Assembly (NCBI GenBank): GCA_050872805.1
Contig: JBNMHN010000001.1
Location: forward strand, 1 to 58,371
Reading direction: 5' to 3'
DNA: 58,371 bases
DNA from: CAKVOD01 sp050872805
GTDB taxonomy: Bacteria > Bacillota > Clostridia > Christensenellales > UBA1242
The position numbers were made by a program, and so were the translations under genes. Positions 1 to 6,401 of this stretch are shown here, one piece after another (position 1 is the first letter of the stretch; each line of letters starts with the position of its first letter). The notes below the pieces were generated by a model, which was not told the origin of the DNA, searched no databases, and saw nothing but the letters and a program-made list of their open reading frames with translations.

Positions 1-2
1 AG

Positions 3-419
3 GCGGCAGACTATTTCCCGTACTGCGAAGAAGTCAGTTGTGACGTTTGGGGTATTCTTATGAGTATGAAGTCGCTCTGCGGAGAACCGGTTTCCATGTG
101 GCTACCCGAAAAATACAAAAAGCCGAATACATCCACCTATGTGCAAGGTGTCGAGGTCGAAACCGACTATGCGGGAATCATTCCGGAAGGACTTGAAACC
201 ATTCATCTGCCCGAAGCAGAATTTCTTATGTTTCAAGGACCGTCTTTCCGCGAAGAAGATTATTGCGAAGCTATCCGCATGGTACAAACGGCAATAGATA
301 GTTACGATCCGTCCGTCATAGGCTACCGCTGGGACGATGAAAATCCGCGCATTCAATTAGAACCTCGCGGACAGCGCGGATACATTGAGCTGAGAGCCGT
401 GCGGAGGATTCAAAAATGA
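3..419 (+). CDS. AraC-family regulator with GyrI-like effector-binding domain, C-terminal part (5' truncated by window edge)
   Basis: The frame is open from the first bases of the window and ends at TGA 417-419, so only the C-terminal ~138 residues are visible. The visible part has the look of a GyrI-like/AraC effector-binding domain (WLPEKYKK, GIIPEGLETIHLPEAEFLMF, then the strand IELRAVRRIQK at the end). Such domains bind small, often cationic or amphipathic, ligands and sit behind an AraC-type helix-turn-helix that would lie off the left edge. An ATG at 60 exists but the frame runs through it, so it is not taken as the start. The stop overlaps the next start (ATGA at 416-419), suggesting translational coupling. 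The ligand is unknown; family assignment is from recognition only. Confidence 0.75.
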   Translation, partial: AADYFPYCEEVSCDVWGILMSMKSLCGEPVSMWLPEKYKKPNTSTYVQGVEVETDYAGIIPEGLETIHLPEAEFLMFQGPSFREEDYCEAIRMVQTAIDSYDPSVIGYRWDDENPRIQLEPRGQRGYIELRAVRRIQK

Positions 420-670
420 GTGAAGCGATTTTTGTCGAAGGATTAACGAAAAAAGTTATTGAAAAAGTAGACTCGCTTCTTAATAACGCAGGAAAATTCT
501 GCTTATCAATTGATAAAAACCAAAGCGAATATATTGATATGGGCGTCAGAAAACTTCGGGTTTACCCTGATACGGTAGACAATATTACTTCTTTGATCTC
601 AAAAACACAAATGAAAATAGACATGATTCATGAAATTGAGTTTGCTTTCCTGATTTCGTGTCGGAAGTAA
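416..670 (+). CDS. small hypothetical protein coupled to the AraC-type regulator
   Basis: An 84-codon frame starts at ATG 416, overlapping the upstream stop by 4 bases, a normal layout for a translationally coupled pair. The product is mostly charged and soluble with no signal peptide or membrane segment. I do not recognise a family. The last residues (FAFLISCRK) are hydrophobic then basic and could reflect a truncated end, because the following sequence is repetitive terminator DNA. It would be co-transcribed with the regulator and end at the hairpin at 799-827. Function unknown. Confidence 0.5.
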   Translation: MSEAIFVEGLTKKVIEKVDSLLNNAGKFCLSIDKNQSEYIDMGVRKLRVYPDTVDNITSLISKTQMKIDMIHEIEFAFLISCRK

Positions 671-798
671 ATAATATACGAATCAAAGAATTCTTGTCAT
701 CTACCACAATCTCAGTAATGCCCCCAAAATACTTATCGTCCGACACACTCCCGAAAACAGCCCGAAAAACGAGATTTTGTCGTACATACACAAAACAA

Positions 799-827
799 CC
801 CGAAAGTCTAGTACTTTCGGGCTTTTT
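799..827 (+). terminator. intrinsic terminator, first of a similar pair
   Basis: A 9-bp stem CCCGAAAGT / ACTTTCGGG with a 5-base loop is followed by CTTTTTG. It lies about 130 bases after the stop at 670 and probably ends the regulator transcript. The flanks (AAAACAACC before, TTTTTGCTTCTATTCA after) recur at the second terminator. Confidence 0.8.
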
Positions 828-921
828 GCTTCTATTCACTTGTTTTGTCCTGCAACTGCGTTTGCGCGACTCGAGATAGGCACGCATTGCGTGAATAATC
901 CTACTCGAGGAGCCAAAACAA

Positions 922-950
922 CCCAGTATCATTTCGGTACTGGGATTTTT
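922..950 (+). terminator. second intrinsic terminator with the same flanks
   Basis: A stem CCCAGTA / TACTGGG is followed by ATTTTTG. Its flanks match those of the hairpin at 799-827 although the stem differs, so the pair looks like a duplication with stem drift or replacement. Between the two is another inverted repeat (CTCGAG at 870-875 and 904-909, enclosing CACGC/GCGTG). Confidence 0.7.
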
Positions 951-970
951 GCTTCTATTCATCAGATTGC

Positions 971-999
971 TTTACATCTCAATATTTTTATGCTATACT
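971..999 (+). promoter_or_regulatory. sigma-A promoter of the putative small RNA
   Basis: TTTACA at 971-976, a 17-base spacer and TATACT at 994-999. Start of transcription is predicted near 1006. No ORF begins downstream before a strong terminator at 1127. Confidence 0.75.
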
Positions 1000-1005
1000 T
1001 ACATT

Positions 1006-1132
1006 GCATCCGTTGGGGTCACAAACGACCAAAGGAACAAGTACGCCTGTAGTTCCCGAGCGGAGTAAGTTAGGGTGCTGAAATATCGGCTGTGAGGCTC
1101 CGCAAGGTGTTGATTTGTTCAGCACCTTTTTT
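1006..1132 (+). ncRNA. putative structured small RNA of about 127 nt
   Basis: This stretch lies between a near-consensus sigma-A promoter (971-999) and an intrinsic terminator whose stem GGTGCTGAA (1074-1082) pairs with TTCAGCACC (1118-1126) before a T run. Other helices visible by eye: GGTC/GACC (1017-1030), GGAAC/GTTCC (1034-1056), GCGGAG (1060-1065) with CTCCGC (1098-1103), and GCATCC (1006-1011) with GGGTGC (1073-1078). The last pairing and the terminator stem use the same bases, so they exclude each other, as in attenuators and riboswitches. No coding frame follows on this strand, which favours a free-standing RNA. It does not match tmRNA, SRP, 6S or RNase P RNA as I know them. Confidence 0.55.
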
Positions 1133-1137
1133 ATATA

Positions 1138-1175
1138 AAAACCTGCTATTGAATTTTATCAATAACAGGTTTTTC
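1138..1175. terminator. bidirectional terminator between convergent units
   Basis: ACCTG-C-TATTGA pairs with TCAATA-A-CAGGT (one mismatch); A runs before and T runs after make it usable in both directions. It would end the small RNA readthrough on the plus strand and the leftward amidase/phospholipase unit on the minus strand. Confidence 0.7.
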
Positions 1176-1253
1176 ATTTTTTAATCATTGCAATTCGCGG
1201 CGCGCGAACTGTGATACTTCCTAAATAAAAAATGGTTTTCATCTTAAAAATCA

Positions 1254-1856
1254 TTACAATCCGCGGTTGTTTATGTTTGCGCTTTTCACAATTTTTTGCG
1301 CTAGGGCGTCGAGGTCAATTTCAGCGACGCGGACGATAAAGTCCGCAAGTTGCTGCTCACTATAGAGCCACGGCGCGTCTTTGATTGCGCATTTACCGTA
1401 CTTTTCTTCAAGCGCGGAAACTTCGCGATGTTTATTTTTATAGTTTACCTTAAATGCTTTTGTCACAAACTCAAGCGTACAGTCGTAATCGTGGTAAAAA
1501 CACCCTTTGATTTTTCTATCGTGCGTGTCATAATATTTTTGCAGCACGTCAAAATTAATGAAATCATTATAATACAAGAAGTCGGTTACTAAATGCAAAA
1601 AATAGCCCTTATCGTAGTCGGTATTTATCGTATTGCAGGCAAGATATTTCTCAAGATGCGTTTTGTTGCCTAAGTTATCTTTTAGCGGCGTATTTTCGTC
1701 GACTCTGTCGCCATAATGCGTGACGTAACTATTATTCTTTTCCCAACTCAAAACATCGGGCGCGACAGCACCCCAAATAAAGTCGTCCAAATCTTGCACT
1801 TTGTGGCGCTTTGCCCACTCTTGCGCAACCGCGATATGAACTGTCAAATTTGCCAT
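1254..1856 (-). CDS. zinc-dependent phospholipase C-like hydrolase
   Basis: About 200 residues. The N-terminus MANLTVHIAVAQEWAKRH, the FIWGAVAPD motif near residue 40, a HYGD motif, FLHLVTDF near residue 110 and a HDYD motif supply His and Asp residues in the order seen in the Zn-dependent phospholipase C family (PF00882-like), which uses them to hold zinc ions. No signal peptide is visible, so it is likely cytoplasmic, and many members of this family have no proven substrate. The start at 1856 is chosen over an upstream in-frame codon because AAAGGACG lies just before it and family members begin this way. It follows the CwlD-like gene by 50 bases on the same strand, likely one transcript. 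A short duplication of its 3' end (ATCATT.CAAT.CGCGG) lies at 1185-1200. Confidence 0.6.
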   Translation of the reverse strand: MANLTVHIAVAQEWAKRHKVQDLDDFIWGAVAPDVLSWEKNNSYVTHYGDRVDENTPLKDNLGNKTHLEKYLACNTINTDYDKGYFLHLVTDFLYYNDFINFDVLQKYYDTHDRKIKGCFYHDYDCTLEFVTKAFKVNYKNKHREVSALEEKYGKCAIKDAPWLYSEQQLADFIVRVAEIDLDALAQKIVKSANINNRGL

Positions 1857-1906
1857 TTCTTTCGTCCTTTTCTCATTAGAATTATACAACTTTTCACTAA
1901 GTTTTG

Positions 1907-2590
1907 TCAAGCGACAACTGCAAGTAGCGCCGACGCGATGCAAAGGCAAATCTTTTTTTGATACTCCGTCGTTGTCAAAAGTCGTTCTTCCTCAGGGTTG
2001 GACAAAAACCCGCACTCGACCAAGATTGACGGCTTGTCGATGCACTTGAGCATATACAAGTCACCCGCCTGCGCTTCGGCGCGCGCCGAATCAAGTTGTT
2101 TTTTGAAAATTTCTTGCAGCGTCTCGGCAAAAACTTTCCCTGTGCCCTTTTCGTCGTCATAGAACACTTGCGCGCCGTGAGACGAACTTGCTGAGTACTT
2201 GTTCATATGAATGCTAATCACAGCGTCGGGATTTGTCGCCACAATGATTTCCTTGCGCTTTTTCATATCCTCGCGCTTGAACCCGTTTTTGAACTCACTG
2301 TACAGCCCGTCCTTTGTGCTGCGCGTCATCACGACATTGACGCCGTATTCTTCAAGCACACCCTTTAGCATCTGGCAGTACTTCAAATTAAGGTCGCTCT
2401 CAATTGTTCCGTTCGCGCCAACCGCCCCAACATCAATTCCGCCGTGCCCCGCGTCTAGCACAACCGTCAGCGCCCGCTGCGGAATCGCATTAGATGCCGC
2501 AGTTCCGCCGCGCGCAAAAGCACAGATGCACGCAACAAAAACAAGCACCACCGCACACAAAAAAATAATGTTCCTTTTCATATTCGTCAT
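1907..2590 (-). CDS. cwlD: N-acetylmuramoyl-L-alanine amidase, CwlD-like (Amidase_3)
   Basis: About 227 residues: an N-terminal membrane/signal helix (MKRNIIFLCAVVLVFVA), then the Amidase_3 fold. VVLDAGHGGIDVGAVG carries the first zinc His, a Glu follows in the ESDLNLKY stretch, SIHMNKY supplies the second His, and the C-terminal VECGFLSNPEEE holds the catalytic Glu. The enzyme cleaves the bond between muramic acid and L-alanine in peptidoglycan outside the membrane. The size and the single domain without a wall-binding module match CwlD, which in spore formers makes muramic delta-lactam in cortex. Start 2590 (MTNMKRN) was chosen with a weak GGTG upstream; ATG 2581 is an alternative. The first gene of a short leftward unit; a cluster of DnaA boxes lies upstream. 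Confidence 0.85.
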   Translation of the reverse strand: MTNMKRNIIFLCAVVLVFVACICAFARGGTAASNAIPQRALTVVLDAGHGGIDVGAVGANGTIESDLNLKYCQMLKGVLEEYGVNVVMTRSTKDGLYSEFKNGFKREDMKKRKEIIVATNPDAVISIHMNKYSASSSHGAQVFYDDEKGTGKVFAETLQEIFKKQLDSARAEAQAGDLYMLKCIDKPSILVECGFLSNPEEERLLTTTEYQKKICLCIASALLAVVA

Positions 2591-2753
2591 ATAGCACCAC
2601 ACCAAAAATTTATGAGTTAACCGCAAATTTTTGCACGATTTATCAATCTATTATATTGCAAAACGCGCCACAATATGAGCCACAAACAGTTTAGAAAATA
2701 TGTTTTATTAAATAAAAATTTTTAGTTAAGCACTTTACGAAAACCCTTGTATT

Positions 2754-2856
2754 TTATGCACAAAACTACACTATTTACACGCAAAATAGCCAAGTTATGC
2801 ACAAAGTTATCCACATTTGTGCAAAAAATGTGGATAACTCGCCTTTTTTACCCACA
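2754..2856. promoter_or_regulatory. cluster of DnaA boxes in an AT-rich intergenic region
   Basis: Four exact TTATNCACA sites: TTATGCACA at 2754-2762 and 2795-2803, TTATCCACA at 2807-2815, and the same box inverted (TGTGGATAA) at 2829-2837. A one-mismatch site, TTACCCACA, lies at 2848-2856. Long A/T stretches flank the cluster on both sides (2640-2740, 2857-2990). DnaA could bind here. The rest of 2591-3016 shows only a possible TATAAT box on the minus strand (2650-2655) for the amidase gene. The dnaA/dnaN genes are not nearby, so oriC is not assumed. Confidence 0.7.
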
Positions 2857-3016
2857 TTTTTTAGAACATATTATCAAACGATTAAAACTAATTTTCAAAG
2901 AAAATTCCACATCTTAAAGTAACAGCCCAACAAATCCAAATATCAAAAATGTTTTGTGCAATCGAACTACATAAAAACCACATAGTGACAATTCTATGTG
3001 TTTTTTATGTAGCATA

Positions 3017-3316
3017 TCAATTGACAGCAAAAATGATTTCTTTGCCAAGCGATTTTGCATACTCTATCTCTTTTTGAGTCGACGCTCCAATGTATCCGCC
3101 AACATTGACAACAAAAATCGCGTCACAAATGTCAATTTTCTTCCAGTGCGCGTTGACAACTCTATCTAGTTCTTCCACACCAAGTTCCGCTGGATTTAGT
3201 CCGTAAACACATTGAATAACACACCAACCGTGTTTGGTCTCAAGTTCTTTTGTATACTCAATCATTTCTTTTGCAAACTTCATACTGCCGCAAATTGTAA
3301 CTACCTTTGTATCCAT
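3017..3316 (-). CDS. small nucleoside 2-deoxyribosyltransferase-fold protein (DUF4406-like)
   Basis: About 99 residues. MDTKVVTICGSMKF at the start, AHWKKIDICDAIFVVN in the middle and GGYIGASTQKEIEYAKSLGK near the end follow the pattern of the nucleoside 2-deoxyribosyltransferase / DUF4406 superfamily, a small Rossmann-like fold that binds nucleotides or nucleosides. Enzymatic activity is not shown by sequence alone. Start 3316 is set by GGGAG eight bases upstream. No signal peptide. Its upstream region is made of the dispersed mosaic repeat, with no clear promoter. Confidence 0.6.
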   Translation of the reverse strand: MDTKVVTICGSMKFAKEMIEYTKELETKHGWCVIQCVYGLNPAELGVEELDRVVNAHWKKIDICDAIFVVNVGGYIGASTQKEIEYAKSLGKEIIFAVN

Positions 3317-3344
3317 TACACAAACTCCCATTTTTTATAAAACA

Positions 3345-3705
3345 ACCTTTCCGCTGCCGCATAGAATGCCCACAAGCGCACCGTCCACAAAAATCACTTA
3401 AAGTAGGAACAATACTCACAGCGGCGGGGCTATCCCCGCAAAAGGTACATAACCAATTAACTATGTACCCAAACCTGTTTAATGCCACTCACCAAACCTG
3501 TAGCGGCGGGGCTATCGCACCCGAGAATAAAAGTGCATAGAACGCACAAAAATGCGCCGTCCTCAAAAATCACTTGCATGTAGGGACAGTACCCACAGTG
3601 GCGGGGCTTTCCCTACTCACCAAGCACATAGAATGCATTCAAGTTTGCCGCCCACGCATGTCACTGACACGTAGGGACAGTACCTGTGGCTGCGCGCCAT
3701 CGCGC
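3345..3705. repeat. mosaic hairpin repeat, locus 1 (three repeat units)
   Basis: Carries three copies of the phrase GTAGGGACAGTACC (or close variants), each leading into a short hairpin: GCGGGG-CTAT-CCCCGC near 3424, a decayed GCGGGGCTTTCCC near 3601, and GCGCG-CCAT-CGCGC near 3691. A palindrome GGTACATA...TATGTACC sits at 3444-3469 and the phrase CACTCACCAAACCTG at 3487-3501. The last hairpin begins directly after the stop codon TAG of the leftward gene ending at 3706. No gene is seen here. Confidence 0.85.
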
Positions 3706-4419
3706 CTAGAAGAGGAGAATTGAACTGATAAGACCGCCAATGAAAGTAATGCCAAAACACATATACGCAAAGCAGCCGCACGGATGAGGCGCTTTCTTGC
3801 AGCACGGCTTCATAAACGCACACTTACCCCAGTCAATGCACCCAAAATCAAGCCCGTTACCCGCCTTTAACTCATTGCACGGGTCGCAGCGGTTCGCCTC
3901 CGCCTCCGCCTTTGCTTCCTCCTCAGAGTTCTTTTGTAGTTTGAACTTGAACTTGTTAAGGTACGCCTTTTTCATATCATACTTGCCGCCATTGTCCTGC
4001 GTCTTTGCGTCCTGCGAACTCCCGCTCACCGACCCGCCGTTTGAGGAAACGCCGCTCACACTTCCGCCACTCGCACCACTTGCGCCAGCAGCGCCACCAG
4101 CCGCATTTGCCTTTCCACCAGCAGCACCCTTTGCACCGCCCGTGCGGCTGCGCGATGCATTGTCGCGCTTCATCTTGTTGACTTCAGCCTTACCATTGCC
4201 CTTGCCGCCACCTTTGCCAAGCGACTTGCCCGCCTCAGACTTGCCGCTGCCCTGCGCCGTACCGCGCAAAGCATCGCGCGCACTCGACGCCGCGTTCATA
4301 GCCGAACCCGCCGATTCTTTCATTTGCTCAGCAGCGCCCCCCACGCTTCCAGCGCTAGGAGAATCGTCGTCTTCCGCATCATATCGCAATGTATCAAAAT
4401 TGTTATACTTATAATCCAT
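3706..4419 (-). CDS. Gly/Ala/Ser-rich low-complexity protein with Cys-rich C-terminus and terminal membrane helix
   Basis: About 237 residues. Residues ~20-150 are a low-complexity Gly/Ala/Ser/Lys region. It is followed by a Lys-rich segment, a Cys-rich stretch (CDPCNEL, GCIDWGKCAFMKPCCKKA, PCGCF) and a final hydrophobic helix (CFGITFIGGLISSILLF). No signal peptide, so the tail may insert it in the membrane from the cytoplasmic side. ATG 4419 is preferred over TTG 4425 because AGGAG lies 8 bases before the ATG. The SD overlaps the stop of the upstream gene, so translation is probably coupled. Third gene of a three-gene leftward operon. Function unknown. Confidence 0.65.
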   Translation of the reverse strand: MDYKYNNFDTLRYDAEDDDSPSAGSVGGAAEQMKESAGSAMNAASSARDALRGTAQGSGKSEAGKSLGKGGGKGNGKAEVNKMKRDNASRSRTGGAKGAAGGKANAAGGAAGASGASGGSVSGVSSNGGSVSGSSQDAKTQDNGGKYDMKKAYLNKFKFKLQKNSEEEAKAEAEANRCDPCNELKAGNGLDFGCIDWGKCAFMKPCCKKAPHPCGCFAYMCFGITFIGGLISSILLF

Positions 4420-4430
4420 TTTCAATTCTC

Positions 4431-5267
4431 CTAAGCAGTAACGCTAATAGCGTCGTGAGCAAACATTGTCGTAGCACTTGTGGCAGCGTCAAACGCGTTT
4501 GTCAGCGAAATAAAAATTTTCGCAAACTCAGCAGCAGCATCTTGCGCGCTGAACACCTTGTTCAAAAATGTGTTGCACTTAGCGTTGTATGTTTCATTCA
4601 GTTGGTTCACTTGCATTGACGCGCTCGCAATCTTGTATTGCGCCCTCGCGGTTTCCATCGCAGCAGTTACTGAAATTGAATAATCAATCTTCAAAAACAA
4701 ACTGCTTGGCAACGCCGAACCATATGATTTCATCGACTTTTTCATTGTGGCAGTTGATAATTTCATCACAAGTGTGTGCGTTCCGTCCTCATTCACAACA
4801 AGTGAAATGATTTGAAAGTTGTCAAGCGCCGCGTTTTCTTCTTCATTTGAGTGATAGATAGAGGCAAGCAACAACTGCGCAAAATAAGAATATTCCTTGT
4901 CCGTGAACTCAAGTGCAGATGTCACGCGCGCGTTGTCGTCCTTTTCTAGTGCGTCAATATCAAAGTATCCGTTTTCCAAAAACAATGCCGAACCGTCCGC
5001 AAACGTGATTGCGCCACTGAGTTTGTCCTTAACGGACGCCTTGTCAACATCCGCGTACGTATGCTGATAGAAAGTAGTTTCGTCAAACGATTCATTGAGT
5101 TTCGCCGTGAATTCATCATACTCCGCCTGCGACGAAAAGCCGAGTTCCTGCAAAACTGATGTTTTGAACGAATCGCGTATCAAATTGAACCCCGCAATGC
5201 CGCCCACAACGACAACCACAAGAATTAAAATGAGCGAACCCGCGCAAGTCAAAAAACTTTTTTTCAT
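4431..5267 (-). CDS. membrane-anchored hypothetical protein
   Basis: 278 residues: one N-terminal membrane helix (about residues 5-28), then a mainly polar extracytoplasmic domain with an FTDKEYSYFAQLLLASIYHS helix and a C-terminal Ala-rich helical region. I do not recognise a family. GGAG lies 7 bases upstream of ATG 5267. The start is 3 bases after the stop of the 30-codon gene 5271-5363 and its own stop overlaps the SD of the next gene, so all three are translated as a tight operon. Likely an envelope protein. Confidence 0.7.
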   Translation of the reverse strand: MKKSFLTCAGSLILILVVVVVGGIAGFNLIRDSFKTSVLQELGFSSQAEYDEFTAKLNESFDETTFYQHTYADVDKASVKDKLSGAITFADGSALFLENGYFDIDALEKDDNARVTSALEFTDKEYSYFAQLLLASIYHSNEEENAALDNFQIISLVVNEDGTHTLVMKLSTATMKKSMKSYGSALPSSLFLKIDYSISVTAAMETARAQYKIASASMQVNQLNETYNAKCNTFLNKVFSAQDAAAEFAKIFISLTNAFDAATSATTMFAHDAISVTA

Positions 5268-5270
5268 CCG

Positions 5271-5363
5271 CTATCTCCAGTACTTGAGAATGATGAACAC
5301 AATCACTCCCACGAAAAGAATTGTCGGTATTAATTTAAACAAACATCCACCTTTGAAAAACAT
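5271..5363 (-). CDS. 30-residue single-pass membrane peptide
   Basis: A frame of 30 codons plus TAG with a complete expression signal: TTGACA-N17-TACAAT at 5382-5410, GGAG at 5369-5372 five bases before ATG 5363, and a stop 3 bases before the next gene. The peptide starts with MFFKGGCLFK, continues with a hydrophobic helix of about 18 residues and ends KYWR, so it should span the membrane once. It is the first gene of the operon. Such small membrane proteins usually modify or stabilise a partner; the neighbour at 4431-5267 is the obvious candidate. Confidence 0.7.
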   Translation of the reverse strand: MFFKGGCLFKLIPTILFVGVIVFIILKYWR

Positions 5364-5381
5364 ACGCACTCCATTAACTTT

Positions 5382-5410
5382 ATTGTACTTGATTTTGAAC
5401 TTTTTGTCAA
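5382..5410 (-). promoter_or_regulatory. sigma-A promoter of the membrane-peptide operon
   Basis: On the minus strand TTGACA (5405-5410), 17-base spacer, TACAAT (5382-5387). Predicted transcript start near 5375 leaves a leader of about 12 bases. Confidence 0.75.
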
Positions 5411-5427
5411 GTATCCTACCACAATAT

Positions 5428-5453
5428 CAAAAAGAAGCCGCTTTCGCGACCTC
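5428..5453 (-). terminator. terminator after the TasA-like gene
   Basis: On the minus strand GAGGTCGC-GAAA-GCGGCTTC (8 pairs, two G-T) followed by TTTTTG, just downstream of the stop at 5475. Confidence 0.75.
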
Positions 5454-5474
5454 TAAATGCTTAACAATTATTCA

Positions 5475-6263
5475 TTATGCAGTTTTACCTATATTTGCAA
5501 TTGTAGTACCCCAAGCGGCTGTGTAACTTACTTTCACAGTGTTATTTTGATATTTATTCAAAAGCCCTGCAGATGTTGCGCTAGATGCATTGAACCCATT
5601 TGTTGCGTCACTCGCTTCGCCAGTAATTTGCATATTAATTGATACTATTTTGTCATCAGTTGCATTTTTACCTGTAAAAGCAAGTGTTGCTTTATTGCTG
5701 TCAGAAAGCTCTGTTCCAATAGCTGCACTTGAAAGATAAACTGCCTTTTCAGAAGCAACTGCTCTCCAATAAAGAGCCTTATTTGCAGTTTCAGCCCCGT
5801 TCGCTCCAGCGGATTGCTGTAGCGCTATCGTCATCAAACTTGACGAGTTGCCTGAACCGATTTTTGCGACTATTTCAATCGTTTTGTTAGTCGAGTTTTC
5901 AGTAATACTATCCACACTATAATCAGTTCCCTCAATGTTAACTGTTGTAAAAGTCAATTTTACATACACTCCCCCCATTCCTGCAGTAGCGCCTGTAGTA
6001 CCATCGTCCCTAGTCTTGTATGTATTTTTCAATGCGACAGTATTTGTATTTGCAGAATGCCCCGGATAAATTTTTTCGGTTGTTGCTGAACCCATATCGA
6101 CTTGAAAATCGTAATCGGCAAGGTCAAAAGTGATTGTACCTGTAGCGGTCTTTTTTGCGCTGAGGTCGCCAAGGGTTGTGGCAAGTACAAGCGCGATGCA
6201 CAAAACAAAAACTACGGCAAGGGTTATGATACCCTTTATTCCTTTATTAGACTTAGTTTCCAT
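5475..6263 (-). CDS. TasA/CalY-like exported protein (SipW-dependent type)
   Basis: 262 residues: a long N-terminal hydrophobic signal (GIIPLAVVF-like stretch, residues 9-30, sequence GIKGIITLAVVFVLCIALVL), then ATGTITFDLADYDF, the entry strand seen in TasA/camelysin-type proteins. The rest is Ser/Thr/Asn-rich and beta-strand-like, with no cell-wall anchor. TasA-class proteins form extracellular fibres or act as surface proteases-like factors; here only export is supported. GGGAG precedes ATG 6263. It has its own promoter (6301-6329) and terminator (5428-5453), so it is monocistronic. The usual partner signal peptidase SipW is not in the window. Confidence 0.6.
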   Translation of the reverse strand: METKSNKGIKGIITLAVVFVLCIALVLATTLGDLSAKKTATGTITFDLADYDFQVDMGSATTEKIYPGHSANTNTVALKNTYKTRDDGTTGATAGMGGVYVKLTFTTVNIEGTDYSVDSITENSTNKTIEIVAKIGSGNSSSLMTIALQQSAGANGAETANKALYWRAVASEKAVYLSSAAIGTELSDSNKATLAFTGKNATDDKIVSINMQITGEASDATNGFNASSATSAGLLNKYQNNTVKVSYTAAWGTTIANIGKTA

Positions 6264-6300
6264 AACTACACTCCCCTAACTTTCGTTATTCTTTAACAAT

Positions 6301-6329
6301 ATTTTACACAAATTGACAAAATAAGTCAA
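6301..6329 (-). promoter_or_regulatory. sigma-A promoter of the TasA-like gene
   Basis: On the minus strand TTGACT (6324-6329), 17-base spacer, TAAAAT (6301-6306). Confidence 0.7.
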
Positions 6330-6401
6330 ACAAAATTCACACCTTTTTTATTATTTGTAGTTTTTGGGCAAATATTCCTCTTTATATGGAATACTTTTCC
6401 C

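Noticed and set aside
585..962. A 125-codon minus-strand frame over the regulator tail and the two terminators
   Set aside because: It is antisense to the small gene at 416-670 and to the terminators, and its start is inside terminator repeat DNA. No SD is visible.
2754..2856. Calling the DnaA-box cluster the chromosomal origin
   Set aside because: No dnaA, dnaN or rnpA is next to it; the origin cannot be located from one window.
3797..4414. A 205-codon plus-strand frame opposite the Gly/Ala-rich gene
   Set aside because: The Pro/Ala-rich translation is the shadow of the Gly/Ala codons on the other strand; the minus-strand gene has the SD and operon context.
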